This document shows, piece after piece, positions 7,219-13,778 of a DNA stretch of 14,863 nt; the stretch's first letter is position 1, and each line of letters starts with the position of its first letter. The notes below the pieces were generated by a model, which saw only the letters and a list, made by a program, of their open reading frames with translations, was not told the DNA's origin and searched no databases. This DNA is from JBELMB01 sp042088665. GTDB taxonomy: Bacteria; Pseudomonadota; Alphaproteobacteria; Rhodobacterales; Rhodobacteraceae. A program made the position numbers and the translations under genes. The stretch covers positions 1-14,863 of the forward strand of contig JBELMB010000126.1 of NCBI GenBank assembly GCA_042088665.1, given 5' to 3'.

Positions 7219-7659
7219 ATGACAGGTCTTTTTCGCTCCGCCTCGCTGCTGCTGTGTCTTTCTGCCGGTGCCTTGCTCGCGCATTCCGGTGTGACAAATC
7301 CTGCGGTCATGAAACGCATGCAGGGCATGAGCGCCCTTGGCGACAGCATGAAGGTGCTGGGACAGATGGCCAAAGGCGCACAGCCCTTTGATGCGGAACG
7401 CGCCCGTGCCGCCGCCGCCAGCATCGCAGCGGAGGCCGCGCTCACGACCACGCTGTTTGCCATGCCCGAGCACGACAAGAAGTCAGAAGCCCTGCCCGCC
7501 ATCTGGAAGAGCTTTCCGGATTTCACGGCAAAGGCCAACGCGTTGGAGGCTGCCGCCACCGAAGTGTCGCAAAACCTTCAGACGGCAGAAGACCTCGGCC
7601 CGGCGCTGGCGTCCCTTGGCGGCGCGTGCAAGGCCTGCCACAGCCTCTACCGCGAATAG
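7219..7659 (+). CDS. Cytochrome c class II (cytochrome c'-like), periplasmic
   Basis: A 146-aa exported haem protein. The first 21 or so residues form a Sec signal peptide (basic N-region with Arg6, hydrophobic LLLCLSAGALLA). The mature part is Ala-rich and helical, with VMKRMQGMSALGDSM near its start, typical of the first helix of a four-helix cytochrome c'. The single haem-binding motif CKACH (137-141) lies at the extreme C-terminus, which is diagnostic for class II cytochromes c. The conserved Phe/Trp block IWKSFPDF is at 95-102. Family members bind NO and other gases or act as electron carriers; the partner is unknown here. The ATG at 7219 has a poor Shine-Dalgarno, so translation may depend on coupling with ptsP, which ends 41 bp upstream. 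TTG 7201 is a possible but less likely start. Confidence 0.88.
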   Translation: MTGLFRSASLLLCLSAGALLAHSGVTNPAVMKRMQGMSALGDSMKVLGQMAKGAQPFDAERARAAAASIAAEAALTTTLFAMPEHDKKSEALPAIWKSFPDFTAKANALEAAATEVSQNLQTAEDLGPALASLGGACKACHSLYRE

Positions 7660-7714
7660 ACCACCACCGAGCGGCTGGTTCTCTCAACCGCGCCACCGGA
7701 CAGGTCGGACGATA

Positions 7715-7732
7715 GGTCGGGATTTCCCGACC
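7715..7732. repeat. Stem-loop with 7-bp perfect stem in the cytochrome/TMEM43 gap
   Basis: GGTCGGG-ATTT-CCCGACC forms a perfect 7-bp stem with a 4-nt loop. No U-run follows on either strand, so it is a weak candidate for a terminator. The half-site GGTCGG also occurs at 7703-7708 and 7764-7769, the latter within the palindrome GACCGGTC at 7760-7767. This gives a small cluster of related half-sites in the 276-bp gap, which may be an operator. A further palindrome, TGCGGGGCCGCA, lies at 7815-7826. Confidence 0.4.
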
Positions 7733-7935
7733 GGGCGCAGCCAAGGCTTGCGCCAGCGCGACCGGTCGGGCACCCTTGCACCAAACAATTTCGTTTCAAG
7801 GATTTTTCTGATGTTGCGGGGCCGCACCATCCAACCAGCACCCAAGGGCCTGTGCCATGCAGGCCATCCTCGGTTGAAACAAACCTGCGGCCAACCCCGC
7901 TGCTGAACCGGTCCCGCCACTGAAAAGGAGCCCCC

Positions 7936-9036
7936 ATGTTTCGACGCCGCCGCGATAATCGCTCTTTGCCTGCCGCCGTCGGGATTGTGTTGTTCTTCGC
8001 CGCGTTTCCCTTGCTGTGGTGGAACGAGGGGGAAGCAGTGCGCGACTACACCTCGATCAAGGAACTCGCCCGCAGCGCGGAACCCGCCGACCCGCGAGAA
8101 CTCAACCCCGCGCAGGAGGGGCGCACCGTTGTTCTCACCGGTGGGCAGGCCAATCCGGTCGAGCCGATCACCGACGCGCTCTTTGGGCTGGAGGTCACCG
8201 CCTTGCGGCTTCAGCGCAGGGTCGAGATGTACCAGTGGTACGAAAACATCCAGACCCGCGGCGAATCAGAAGAGGTCTCGTACAGCCTGCGTTGGGAAGA
8301 GGGGCGCGTCGCGAGCGAAGGATTTCGGATGCGCGCCCAGCATACCAACCCCGTCCCGCCCTTTGGCTCCGAGACGCAGACCGCGGCAGAGGTGCGTTAC
8401 GGCGACGCCTTCACTCTGTCCCCTACCCTTGTGGAGCGGTTGACCAAATTTGATCTCGTCAGCCCCGAAGCCCTCACCCCCACGCTGGAGCGACCGACAC
8501 ATCTGGACGGGGCATACCTGTATGTCGGCGAGGCCCCCGCGACGCCTCAGGTCGGCGACTTGCGCGTGCGCTTTGACGCCGTGCCCCCGCAGCCGGTCAG
8601 CCTGATCGCGGCACAGGAGGGCGACCGCCTTGGCGAAGTGATGACCAGCGGCGGGCGCCCCTATGCGGTCGTGATGCCCGGGGCGCTTGACCGTGCCTCA
8701 CTGATCGCCGCCGCCAATACCGAAGTGCGGGTGCGCACCAATTTCATGCGCTTTGGCGCGCTGGTTCTGATGGTGCTGGGACTGCGGATCCTGCTCAACA
8801 AGATGACGCGCCTCGTGCGCAGCCTGCCGGTCATTGGCGGGTTGGTGGATGCGGGCGCATGGCTCTTTGCGGGGCTTCTGGGGTCGGCCTGCGCATTGGT
8901 GACCATCGCCGTCGCATGGTTTGCGCATCGGCCGCTCTTGTCGCTTGTCCTGCTGGCCATCGCAGCCCTTGCGATCGAGCTTCTGGTGCTGCGCAAGCGC
9001 CGGATGCGCAAGGCCGAGGGTGCGCCCGCGGGTTGA
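7936..9036 (+). CDS. TMEM43 (LUMA) family membrane protein
   Basis: A 366-aa protein with the layout of the TMEM43 family (PF07787): one N-terminal membrane helix (about 13-28) ending in LLWWNEGEAVR, the family signature. A long soluble domain of about 240 residues follows (31-268), then three hydrophobic helices near the C-terminus (about 272-288, 303-329 and 333-353) and a basic tail RKRRMRK. In animals TMEM43 is an inner nuclear membrane/ER protein; the role of the bacterial relatives is not established. The soluble domain is probably periplasmic, given the basic N-terminus and tail. The ATG at 7936 has a strong AAAAGGAG Shine-Dalgarno, seven bases upstream. It is separated from the cytochrome gene by 276 bp, so it is probably its own transcription unit, and it converges on the glycosyltransferase gene 45 bp downstream. 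Confidence 0.85.
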   Translation: MFRRRRDNRSLPAAVGIVLFFAAFPLLWWNEGEAVRDYTSIKELARSAEPADPRELNPAQEGRTVVLTGGQANPVEPITDALFGLEVTALRLQRRVEMYQWYENIQTRGESEEVSYSLRWEEGRVASEGFRMRAQHTNPVPPFGSETQTAAEVRYGDAFTLSPTLVERLTKFDLVSPEALTPTLERPTHLDGAYLYVGEAPATPQVGDLRVRFDAVPPQPVSLIAAQEGDRLGEVMTSGGRPYAVVMPGALDRASLIAAANTEVRVRTNFMRFGALVLMVLGLRILLNKMTRLVRSLPVIGGLVDAGAWLFAGLLGSACALVTIAVAWFAHRPLLSLVLLAIAALAIELLVLRKRRMRKAEGAPAG

Positions 9037-9081
9037 TTGGTGCCGTTGAGAAACATTGCGCAGGTCGACCATCCCAGACCG

Positions 9082-9795
9082 TCAGCGCAGTTCCCGTTTC
9101 CCCAGCGGGCATGTCTGACCGCGTGTGTAGGCGGCGGCGAGCCGCTCCGGATTTGCGCCGGCAAGGAACCGTATCAACGTCCAGAGGTTGCGCGCGCCGC
9201 GCCGGACCCAGCCTTGTGCCTGAAACTTGGCCGCCGAGGTCACGGCGGTCGCATTCAACCCATGCAGATCGGCACGCAAGGAACGGGCGATCACGACATC
9301 TTCCATCAGGGGGATGTCGGGATAGCCGCCCGCCAGATCATAGATCTCGCGGCTCACGAGCAGCCCCTGATCGCCATATGGCAAGCGAAACAGCCAGGAG
9401 CGCATGTTGGCCCAACCCGCGACCACACGCGGTGCGATGCCATCGGCGTCGAACCCCAGTCCAAAGTAATAGGCCCCGGGCCGGTCCAGAACACGCTCCA
9501 CCACGCCGGTCCAGCCGGGTGCCAGCACCGTGTCCGCATGCACCACAAGGACCCAGTCCCCGGCCGCAGCCGCGACCCCGCGGCGCAATTGCCCGCCCCG
9601 CGATGGTGCACCGGTCACCACCTCCGCCCCGGCCTCAAGCGCCAGTTGCACCGTGGCGTCCGTGGATCCACCGTCCGTCACCACCAATTCGCGTATGAGC
9701 CCGGTGTGCAACCCCTCGGCCAGCGCGCCAAGGCACCTTGGCAGCGCGTCCCCGGCGTTCAACGTCGGGATCACGATAGAGATGGGGGCACGCAT
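9082..9795 (-). CDS. Family 2 glycosyltransferase of the TIGR04283 type
   Basis: A 237-aa cytosolic GT-A fold enzyme using a nucleotide-sugar donor. ISIVIPTLNAGDALPRCL (5-22) is the first GT2 strand and loop. DGGSTD (41-46) binds the nucleotide. VVHADT (84-89) is the metal-binding DxD-like site. YGDQGLLVSREIYDLAGG (140-157) and PLMEDV (162-167) are the acceptor-side blocks specific to TIGR04283, a group also called selenodomain-associated transferase 2 and sometimes annotated in arsenosugar biosynthesis. No radical-SAM, arsenic or selenium gene lies nearby, so the substrate is open. It has no membrane helices. The ATG at 9793-9795 has a GGGAG about 11 bases upstream, rather far. It is divergent from ygfZ across 62 bp. 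Confidence 0.88.
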   Translation of the reverse strand: MRAPISIVIPTLNAGDALPRCLGALAEGLHTGLIRELVVTDGGSTDATVQLALEAGAEVVTGAPSRGGQLRRGVAAAAGDWVLVVHADTVLAPGWTGVVERVLDRPGAYYFGLGFDADGIAPRVVAGWANMRSWLFRLPYGDQGLLVSREIYDLAGGYPDIPLMEDVVIARSLRADLHGLNATAVTSAAKFQAQGWVRRGARNLWTLIRFLAGANPERLAAAYTRGQTCPLGKRELR

Positions 9796-9857
9796 CAGTC
9801 TATAAACTCCCGGACAGGCGGCCTATATGGCACCCACAGTCAAAGGGGAAGAGCAAG

Positions 9858-10613
9858 ATGACACATCAACGAACAGTGTTGCGGGTCAGCGGCGGGGACG
9901 CAAAACCGTTTCTGCAGGGCCTTGTCAGCAACGATGTCGCCCGCCTTTCCGATGGATTGGTCTACGCCGCGATCCTGACGGCGCAGGGCAAGTATCGCGC
10001 AGATTTCTTTCTGGTTCCTGAAGGCGACGCCATCCTGATCGATGTCGAAAGCGGGCTTGCCCCCGGTCTTTTGACACTCCTGGGCATGTACAAGCTGCGA
10101 TCTGACGTGCAGCTGGAAGAAACGGGGATCGCCGTGACACGCGGTCTGGGACCGGCCCCCGAGGGCGCCTTTGCCGACCCGCGGCACGTTTCGTTGGGCT
10201 GGCGGGGCTATGCCGGGCAAGCCGGCACCGATGCCGACTGGGACGCGCTGCGGGTCGCAGCCTGCGTGCCCGAAAGCGGCGTGGAGCTTGGGCCTGACAC
10301 CTTCATCCTCGAAGCAGGGTTCGAGCGCCTGAATGGCGTTGATTTCCGAAAGGGGTGCTATGTCGGTCAGGAAGTGACCGCCCGGATGAAACACAAGACC
10401 GAGTTGCGCAAGGGTCTGGCCCGCGTCGAGGTCAGTGGCGAGACAGCGCCCGGCACCGCCATCATGGCCGGTGAGAAGCCCGCGGGCACGCTGTTCACGC
10501 AGGCCGGTGGCGCGGGCATCGCCTATCTGCGTTTTGACCGCGCCCGGGGTCCGATGACCGCGGGCACGGCTGATGTCGTCTGGTCGGATGCGCCGGAGGC
10601 GGGCGCGTCCTGA
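9858..10613 (+). CDS. ygfZ: Folate-binding protein YgfZ (Fe-S cluster assembly/repair)
   Basis: A 251-aa aminomethyltransferase-like (GcvT-fold) protein. YgfZ/IBA57 proteins use tetrahydrofolate and act with the Isc/Suf system on maturation or repair of certain Fe-S enzymes such as the radical-SAM methylthiotransferase MiaB. The family signature K-G-C-Y-x-G-Q-E is present as KGCYVGQE (165-172), including the redox-active Cys167, followed by VTARMKHK. The N-terminus (LRVSGGDAKPFLQGLVSNDV) is the usual GcvT-like start. The ATG at 9858 is preceded by GGGGAAGAG. The protein is shorter than E. coli YgfZ (about 325 aa) but fits the short alphaproteobacterial form. Its stop lies only 14 bp from the stop of the convergent GNAT gene, and I see no strong terminator between them. 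Confidence 0.93.
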   Translation: MTHQRTVLRVSGGDAKPFLQGLVSNDVARLSDGLVYAAILTAQGKYRADFFLVPEGDAILIDVESGLAPGLLTLLGMYKLRSDVQLEETGIAVTRGLGPAPEGAFADPRHVSLGWRGYAGQAGTDADWDALRVAACVPESGVELGPDTFILEAGFERLNGVDFRKGCYVGQEVTARMKHKTELRKGLARVEVSGETAPGTAIMAGEKPAGTLFTQAGGAGIAYLRFDRARGPMTAGTADVVWSDAPEAGAS

Positions 10614-10627
10614 CGGGCGCCGCGGCC

Positions 10628-11098
10628 TCACCCCAGATCGCGTTTGACGAAGGTCCGCACCGCCTCATCCGCACCGGCCGCGCCCATCAGCGCGCAAGAG
10701 GCGTTGTTGAACAGATGCACGCTGGCTTGCCAGCCGGTGTAGCCCTGCGCGCGGATCTCTGCCTCGAAACTGGCGATGAGACGCCCGCCGGTGCCGCGGC
10801 GGCGCCAGATCGGCTCCACGTAGATATGGTCCAGCACGGCCAGCTTCCTTGGACGCTCCACCGCAGAGACCGCCGGACGCGCCGGTTTCCACGCGAGGTA
10901 CCCCCGCGCAGTGCTCTGGGTGCGGTAGACAAGAATCTGCCCGTCCTCCTCCAGCACACGGGCCAGAACGGCCTCGAGCCCCGCGTCGGACCCCTCATCG
11001 TGATACACCTTTGGCACGTGGTTGACGTGCAGCGCGTTGAGCGCGCGCAATAGCGGGGTCAGGTCCCGCAGGTCGGATCGGCAAGCTGTGACAATCAT
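10628..11098 (-). CDS. GNAT family N-acetyltransferase
   Basis: A 156-aa acyl-CoA-dependent N-acyltransferase. The acetyl-CoA pyrophosphate loop R-x-x-G-x-G is RRRGTG (99-104) after the beta-4 strand LAVLDHIYVEPIW. The segment ASVHLFNNASCALMGAAGA (125-143) is the usual end of the fold, with Asn131/132. The substrate cannot be told; protein N-termini, small amines and antibiotics are all possible. I chose the ATG at 11096-11098 because a perfect GGAGG (11111-11107) lies eight bases upstream. An in-frame ATG at 11146 would translate a terminator-like hairpin. The gene follows efp on the same strand with 96 bp between them; that hairpin lies in the gap and contains the Shine-Dalgarno. Confidence 0.85.
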   Translation of the reverse strand: MIVTACRSDLRDLTPLLRALNALHVNHVPKVYHDEGSDAGLEAVLARVLEEDGQILVYRTQSTARGYLAWKPARPAVSAVERPRKLAVLDHIYVEPIWRRRGTGGRLIASFEAEIRAQGYTGWQASVHLFNNASCALMGAAGADEAVRTFVKRDLG

Positions 11099-11132
11099 GA
11101 AAAAGGCCTCCTGGCTGATGAGCCGGAGGCCT
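11099..11132 (-). terminator. Intrinsic-terminator-like hairpin after efp that contains the GNAT ribosome binding site
   Basis: Read on the minus strand, AGGCCTCC-GGCT, loop CATC, AGCC-A-GGAGGCCT forms a 12-bp stem with one bulged A (plus-strand 11104-11132), followed directly by TTTTC. That is a good rho-independent terminator for efp, 63 bp past the efp stop. The 3' arm holds GGAGG (11111-11107), placed eight bases before the GNAT ATG at 11098. When folded, the hairpin would both end efp transcripts and hide the GNAT ribosome binding site in read-through RNA. Confidence 0.75.
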
Positions 11133-11194
11133 GATTGTCTGGTCATGTTGCGCCCCCGGCGGTTGCACGGGGACGAAGTCGGTGGCCGCGCGGG

Positions 11195-11758
11195 TTATGC
11201 GCGTTCCGAATAAGACATGGTTTCAGTGTTCACGACGATCATCTCGCCCTGCGCGACGAAGGGCGGAACAGAGATCCGCACACCATTGTCCAGCACCGCG
11301 GGCTTGAAGCTGTTCGCCGCGGTCTGGCCTTTGACCACCGGCTCGGTCTCGGTCACTTCGCAGATCACTTTCTGCGGGACGGTCGCGTTCAAGGCTTCGA
11401 CGTCGTAGAATTCGACAACGATGGTCATGCCATCCTGCAGAAAGGGACGGCGGTCGCCGAGGATCTCGGAGGCCAGTTCCACCTGCTCAAAGGTCTCTGT
11501 GTCCATGAAGGTCAGCACGCCGTCGGATTCGAAAAGGAACTGCATGTCCTTTTGTTCCAGACGCACCCGCTCAACTTTGTCGGCGCTGCGAAACCGTTCG
11601 TTAAGCTTTGATCCGTTACGGAGGTTGCGCATTTCCACCTGCGCAAAGGCGCCGCCCTTGCCGGGCTTTACATGATCGACCTTGACGGCCGCCCAGAGGT
11701 GGCCGTCGTGCTCCAGAACGTTGCCGGGGCGGATCTCGTTTCCGTTGATCTTGGGCAT
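11195..11758 (-). CDS. efp: Translation elongation factor P (EF-P)
   Basis: A 187-aa protein, exactly the usual EF-P length. EF-P binds between the P and E sites of the ribosome and helps it form peptide bonds at polyproline stretches. The N-terminal KOW-like domain MPKINGNEIRPGNVLEHDG leads to HVKPGKGGAF with Lys34 at the tip, the residue that receives beta-lysine from EpmA/EpmB in the bacterial type. Two OB-fold domains follow, with LQDGMTIVVEFYDVEALNATVP (108-129) and the C-terminal GVRISVPPFVAQGEMIVVNTET signature. The ATG at 11756-11758 gives the standard start; the ORF extends 45 codons further upstream, but those residues are not EF-P. It has its own promoter on the minus strand (see 11802-11830). 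Neighbours are a GNAT gene downstream and the divergent DUF6280-like gene upstream. Confidence 0.98.
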   Translation of the reverse strand: MPKINGNEIRPGNVLEHDGHLWAAVKVDHVKPGKGGAFAQVEMRNLRNGSKLNERFRSADKVERVRLEQKDMQFLFESDGVLTFMDTETFEQVELASEILGDRRPFLQDGMTIVVEFYDVEALNATVPQKVICEVTETEPVVKGQTAANSFKPAVLDNGVRISVPPFVAQGEMIVVNTETMSYSERA

Positions 11759-11801
11759 TGTGGCAAATCCATGGCGATAGGTTGATGAAAGGTTGCGGGA
11801 C

Positions 11802-11830
11802 CCTATAGATTGGCGACCCCTCTCTGGCAA
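11802..11830 (-). promoter_or_regulatory. Sigma-70-type promoter of efp
   Basis: On the minus strand TTGCCA (11830-11825, one mismatch to TTGACA) is separated by exactly 17 bp from TATAGG (11807-11802, two mismatches to TATAAT). Transcription would start near 11795, giving a leader of about 37 nt before the efp ATG at 11758. Spacing, strand and position all fit. Confidence 0.6.
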
Positions 11831-11852
11831 GACAACGATATGTCGTGTTGCA

Positions 11853-11894
11853 CATGCAGAAAGCCATGCAAATTGTTCATGGGTGCCATGCAAA
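11853..11894 (+). repeat. Tandem CATG-containing direct repeat (operator candidate)
   Basis: GCCATGCAAA occurs twice, at 11863-11872 and 11885-11894, start-to-start 22 bp (about two helical turns). A related CATGCAGAAA lies at 11853-11862 and a lone CATG at 11878-11881. The cluster lies upstream of the efp -35 (11830) and about 80-120 bp upstream of the DUF6280-like start, so a protein bound here could affect either gene. No matching regulator is identifiable. Confidence 0.4.
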
Positions 11895-11973
11895 AAGAGG
11901 GTACCCGAATCGAACAGAATACGCCATAACCCCCGTTACGCCGAACACAAGAGCAATAATCAAAGGTCGACAC

Positions 11974-12297
11974 ATGAAGGATTTCGTTGACAGCACTGCA
12001 TTCAACGCAGAGCAAGGCAACCGCGCCCGCAAGCTGTTCGCGGCGGTGGTATTGGCCGCTTTGGACGATGCGATTGCTGATGACAAGAAGTATGGTAATG
12101 GTCCTGAGCAGATTGCTCGCTGGGCGCGCTCTCGCGATGGCCGCGAGGTGCTTTCCTGCGCCGGGATCGATCCAAACGAGCGCGTGGTGAACGGACTTAT
12201 GGAGTTCGTCTCCAAAGGTGTCCGCACCTCTGTTGCGCTCTCCCGCGAAGAGAGCGAGCGTCGTAACGCCGCATCTCAGCAGGCCGAAGCAGCCTGA
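11974..12297 (+). CDS. Small conserved protein of unknown function (DUF6280-like)
   Basis: A 107-aa soluble, helical protein: MKDFVDSTAF, then a hydrophobic helix KLFAAVVLAALDDAIADDKKYG, then PEQIARWARSRDGREVLSCAGIDPNERVVNGLMEFVSKGV and a charged Ala-rich tail. I recall near-identical short proteins across Rhodobacterales under the name DUF6280; the name is from memory, and the function is not known to me. It has no signal peptide, no transmembrane helix and no catalytic motif. The single Cys62 lies in a conserved-looking stretch. I chose the ATG at 11974-11976 because AAAGG lies eight bases upstream and the compact fold begins there; the ORF reaches back to 11845, but that part covers the regulatory repeats. 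It is monocistronic, with its own terminator. Codon use includes more T-ending codons (GGT, GCT, TCT) in the middle than its neighbours. Confidence 0.75.
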   Translation: MKDFVDSTAFNAEQGNRARKLFAAVVLAALDDAIADDKKYGNGPEQIARWARSRDGREVLSCAGIDPNERVVNGLMEFVSKGVRTSVALSREESERRNAASQQAEAA

Positions 12298-12319
12298 ACA
12301 CTCTCCGGTACTTAACGGA

Positions 12320-12348
12320 ACACCCGCTCTATCGAGCGGGTGTTTTTT
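12320..12348 (+). terminator. Rho-independent terminator of the DUF6280-like gene
   Basis: ACACCCGCTC-TATC-GAGCGGGTGT is a perfect 10-bp stem with a tetraloop; the T that ends the 3' arm begins a run of six T. It starts 22 bp after the DUF6280-like stop. It has the correct polarity only for the plus strand, so it ends that gene and isolates it from the convergent PopZ-like gene. Confidence 0.95.
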
Positions 12349-12431
12349 GTCAGTGCGTGCTGTTTGAACAGGCCAGTGAGTTGGTTTGCCCAGATCGGAA
12401 AAGTATCGATACTGGTCGACCGTCTTTCGCT

Positions 12432-12449
12432 ATCCTGTCTTGACAGGAT
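12432..12449. repeat. Inverted repeat near the 3' end of the PopZ-like gene
   Basis: ATCCTGTC-TT-GACAGGAT is symmetrical except for the central two bases. On RNA it would form a 7-bp stem with a CTTG or CAAG loop. It lies 37 bp beyond the stop of the minus-strand PopZ-like gene, but no T-run follows on that strand. It could be a weak terminator, an mRNA-stabilising 3' stem or a protein site. Confidence 0.35.
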
Positions 12450-12485
12450 CCGGGCATTGTCCGGGTAGCCGAATTTGACGAAGCG

Positions 12486-13778
12486 TCAGTCGAAATCCTG
12501 TGTCATCATGACCCGATGGATCTCGCGGCGGACAAGCTTGCGCACGTTGCGCGTGATCCGCTCGCCGAGGACACCTTGCAGTTCTTCGCGCACAATATCC
12601 GACACCATGTCACGGAGCATTGCCTCGTCAATGATCGGCGCCGTATCAGCGGCCTCGCCGACGGCCCCTTGCGCGGTTTGCGCCTCGGGTGGCGCTATCT
12701 CCTCGACAATCTGTTCGGGCAACACGGGTGGATCAGCCAAATCGGTCTGTTCCGATGCGCTTGCGTCAGTGGGGATATGGTCTTCCCAATCAAGGACATC
12801 CGGTGTGCGACGACGGACAAAGCGCGGCATCTCCTGCACGTTCTTTGGCGTGTCAGTGATCGCCTCATCCAGAGCAGGCGCATCAACATCTGCCTGTACC
12901 GTTTCAATGGCGTCCGGCGCCGGGTCCGCAGCCACGAGGTCAGCGGCCGCCTCCTCATCGATCTGGGTGTCTTGAACCAGCGACGCTGACCCTGACGGCG
13001 CCTCTGGAGCGGCCTCTGCGGCGATGGTGGCCTGCGCGTTCAGATCCAGCACTTGGGCAGAGGTGTCTTCGACCAAGGCCGCCTCATAACTCCCTTCGCT
13101 GGATGGCTCCGCCTGCCCTCTGACCAGCGCTTCGAGCGCCTTGATCTTGCGTTCCAGAGCGGGATCCGTCGCGGGGAATTGGTCCGGCACCTCAGCCTCG
13201 GCGGGTGGCGCGCTTTTGGAACCAGACGCATCAGCGATTTCGGATACCGCTTCTTCTTCCGGTACAACATGGGCCTCTGAAGGCTGAGCAAAAGCGCCCA
13301 GATCCATCGGGGCCTGCACATTTGGTGCGTCACGGGGTTCGGCCACCTGCGCCTGACTCCAATCCGCGATGCCCCGCGGGGAGGACTCCTCGTCCGCCTC
13401 CGCATCATCTGCGTCAGGCTCCTCGGCAAGCGCACGGGCCACCTCTTGCTCAACCATCTGCGCCAACAAACTGGCTGGTTTATCGCTGGGTGCTGCCTCT
13501 TCGAATGGCTGCGTCAAGCGCTCGGAGGCCTCCGCCTCGCGGTCAGGCGATCCGGTCGAAGTGGGATTGGTCAGCAACACCGGAGCGCTGTCTGTGCCCT
13601 GCCCGGTCTCTGATGCTGGAGGGTCTTGATTCTGAACCCGCAGCGAGGGCGTCAGCACAAGTCGGTCCGCTGCGGCGGCTTCGCGCCTCGCGGTGCGCGG
13701 CCGCGAATCCTCTGACACCAATCGGCGAATCGAGGACAACACGTCCTCTATCTCAACGTTCGTGACGGGGTCTGACAT
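12486..13778 (-). CDS. Acidic, mostly disordered PopZ-like polar scaffold protein
   Basis: A 430-aa protein of three parts. The N-terminal EIEDVLSSIRRLVSED (9-24) closely resembles the EILASIRRIISED helix of alphaproteobacterial PopZ/DUF2497 proteins, which in PopZ recruits client proteins at the cell pole. It is followed by a conserved-looking ADRLVLTPSLRV. The middle (about 50-380) is low-complexity, rich in Ala, Glu, Asp and Pro, strongly acidic and almost certainly disordered, like the PopZ linker. The last 49 residues (about 382-430) are predicted helices rich in Arg: LRDMVSDIVREELQGVLGER, then ITRNVRKLVRREIHRVM, in the place of the PopZ oligomerisation helices. Assignment as a PopZ functional counterpart is inference. 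The ATG at 13776-13778 is used; a TTG at 13805 would add nine residues. It lies downstream of the pcm-like gene on the same strand. Confidence 0.65.
   Translation of the reverse strand: MSDPVTNVEIEDVLSSIRRLVSEDSRPRTARREAAAADRLVLTPSLRVQNQDPPASETGQGTDSAPVLLTNPTSTGSPDREAEASERLTQPFEEAAPSDKPASLLAQMVEQEVARALAEEPDADDAEADEESSPRGIADWSQAQVAEPRDAPNVQAPMDLGAFAQPSEAHVVPEEEAVSEIADASGSKSAPPAEAEVPDQFPATDPALERKIKALEALVRGQAEPSSEGSYEAALVEDTSAQVLDLNAQATIAAEAAPEAPSGSASLVQDTQIDEEAAADLVAADPAPDAIETVQADVDAPALDEAITDTPKNVQEMPRFVRRRTPDVLDWEDHIPTDASASEQTDLADPPVLPEQIVEEIAPPEAQTAQGAVGEAADTAPIIDEAMLRDMVSDIVREELQGVLGERITRNVRKLVRREIHRVMMTQDFD

Noticed and set aside
11099..11146. 16-residue N-terminal extension of the GNAT protein
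   Set aside because: It would be encoded by the terminator hairpin itself; the start at 11098 has an ideal GGAGG at eight bases.
11759..11893. 45-codon N-terminal extension of EF-P
   Set aside because: EF-P universally begins near this ATG; the extension covers the efp promoter.
12486..13778. Repeat-rich coding region as a tandem-repeat or surface protein
   Set aside because: No regular repeat unit and no signal peptide; the composition is simple acidic low complexity.
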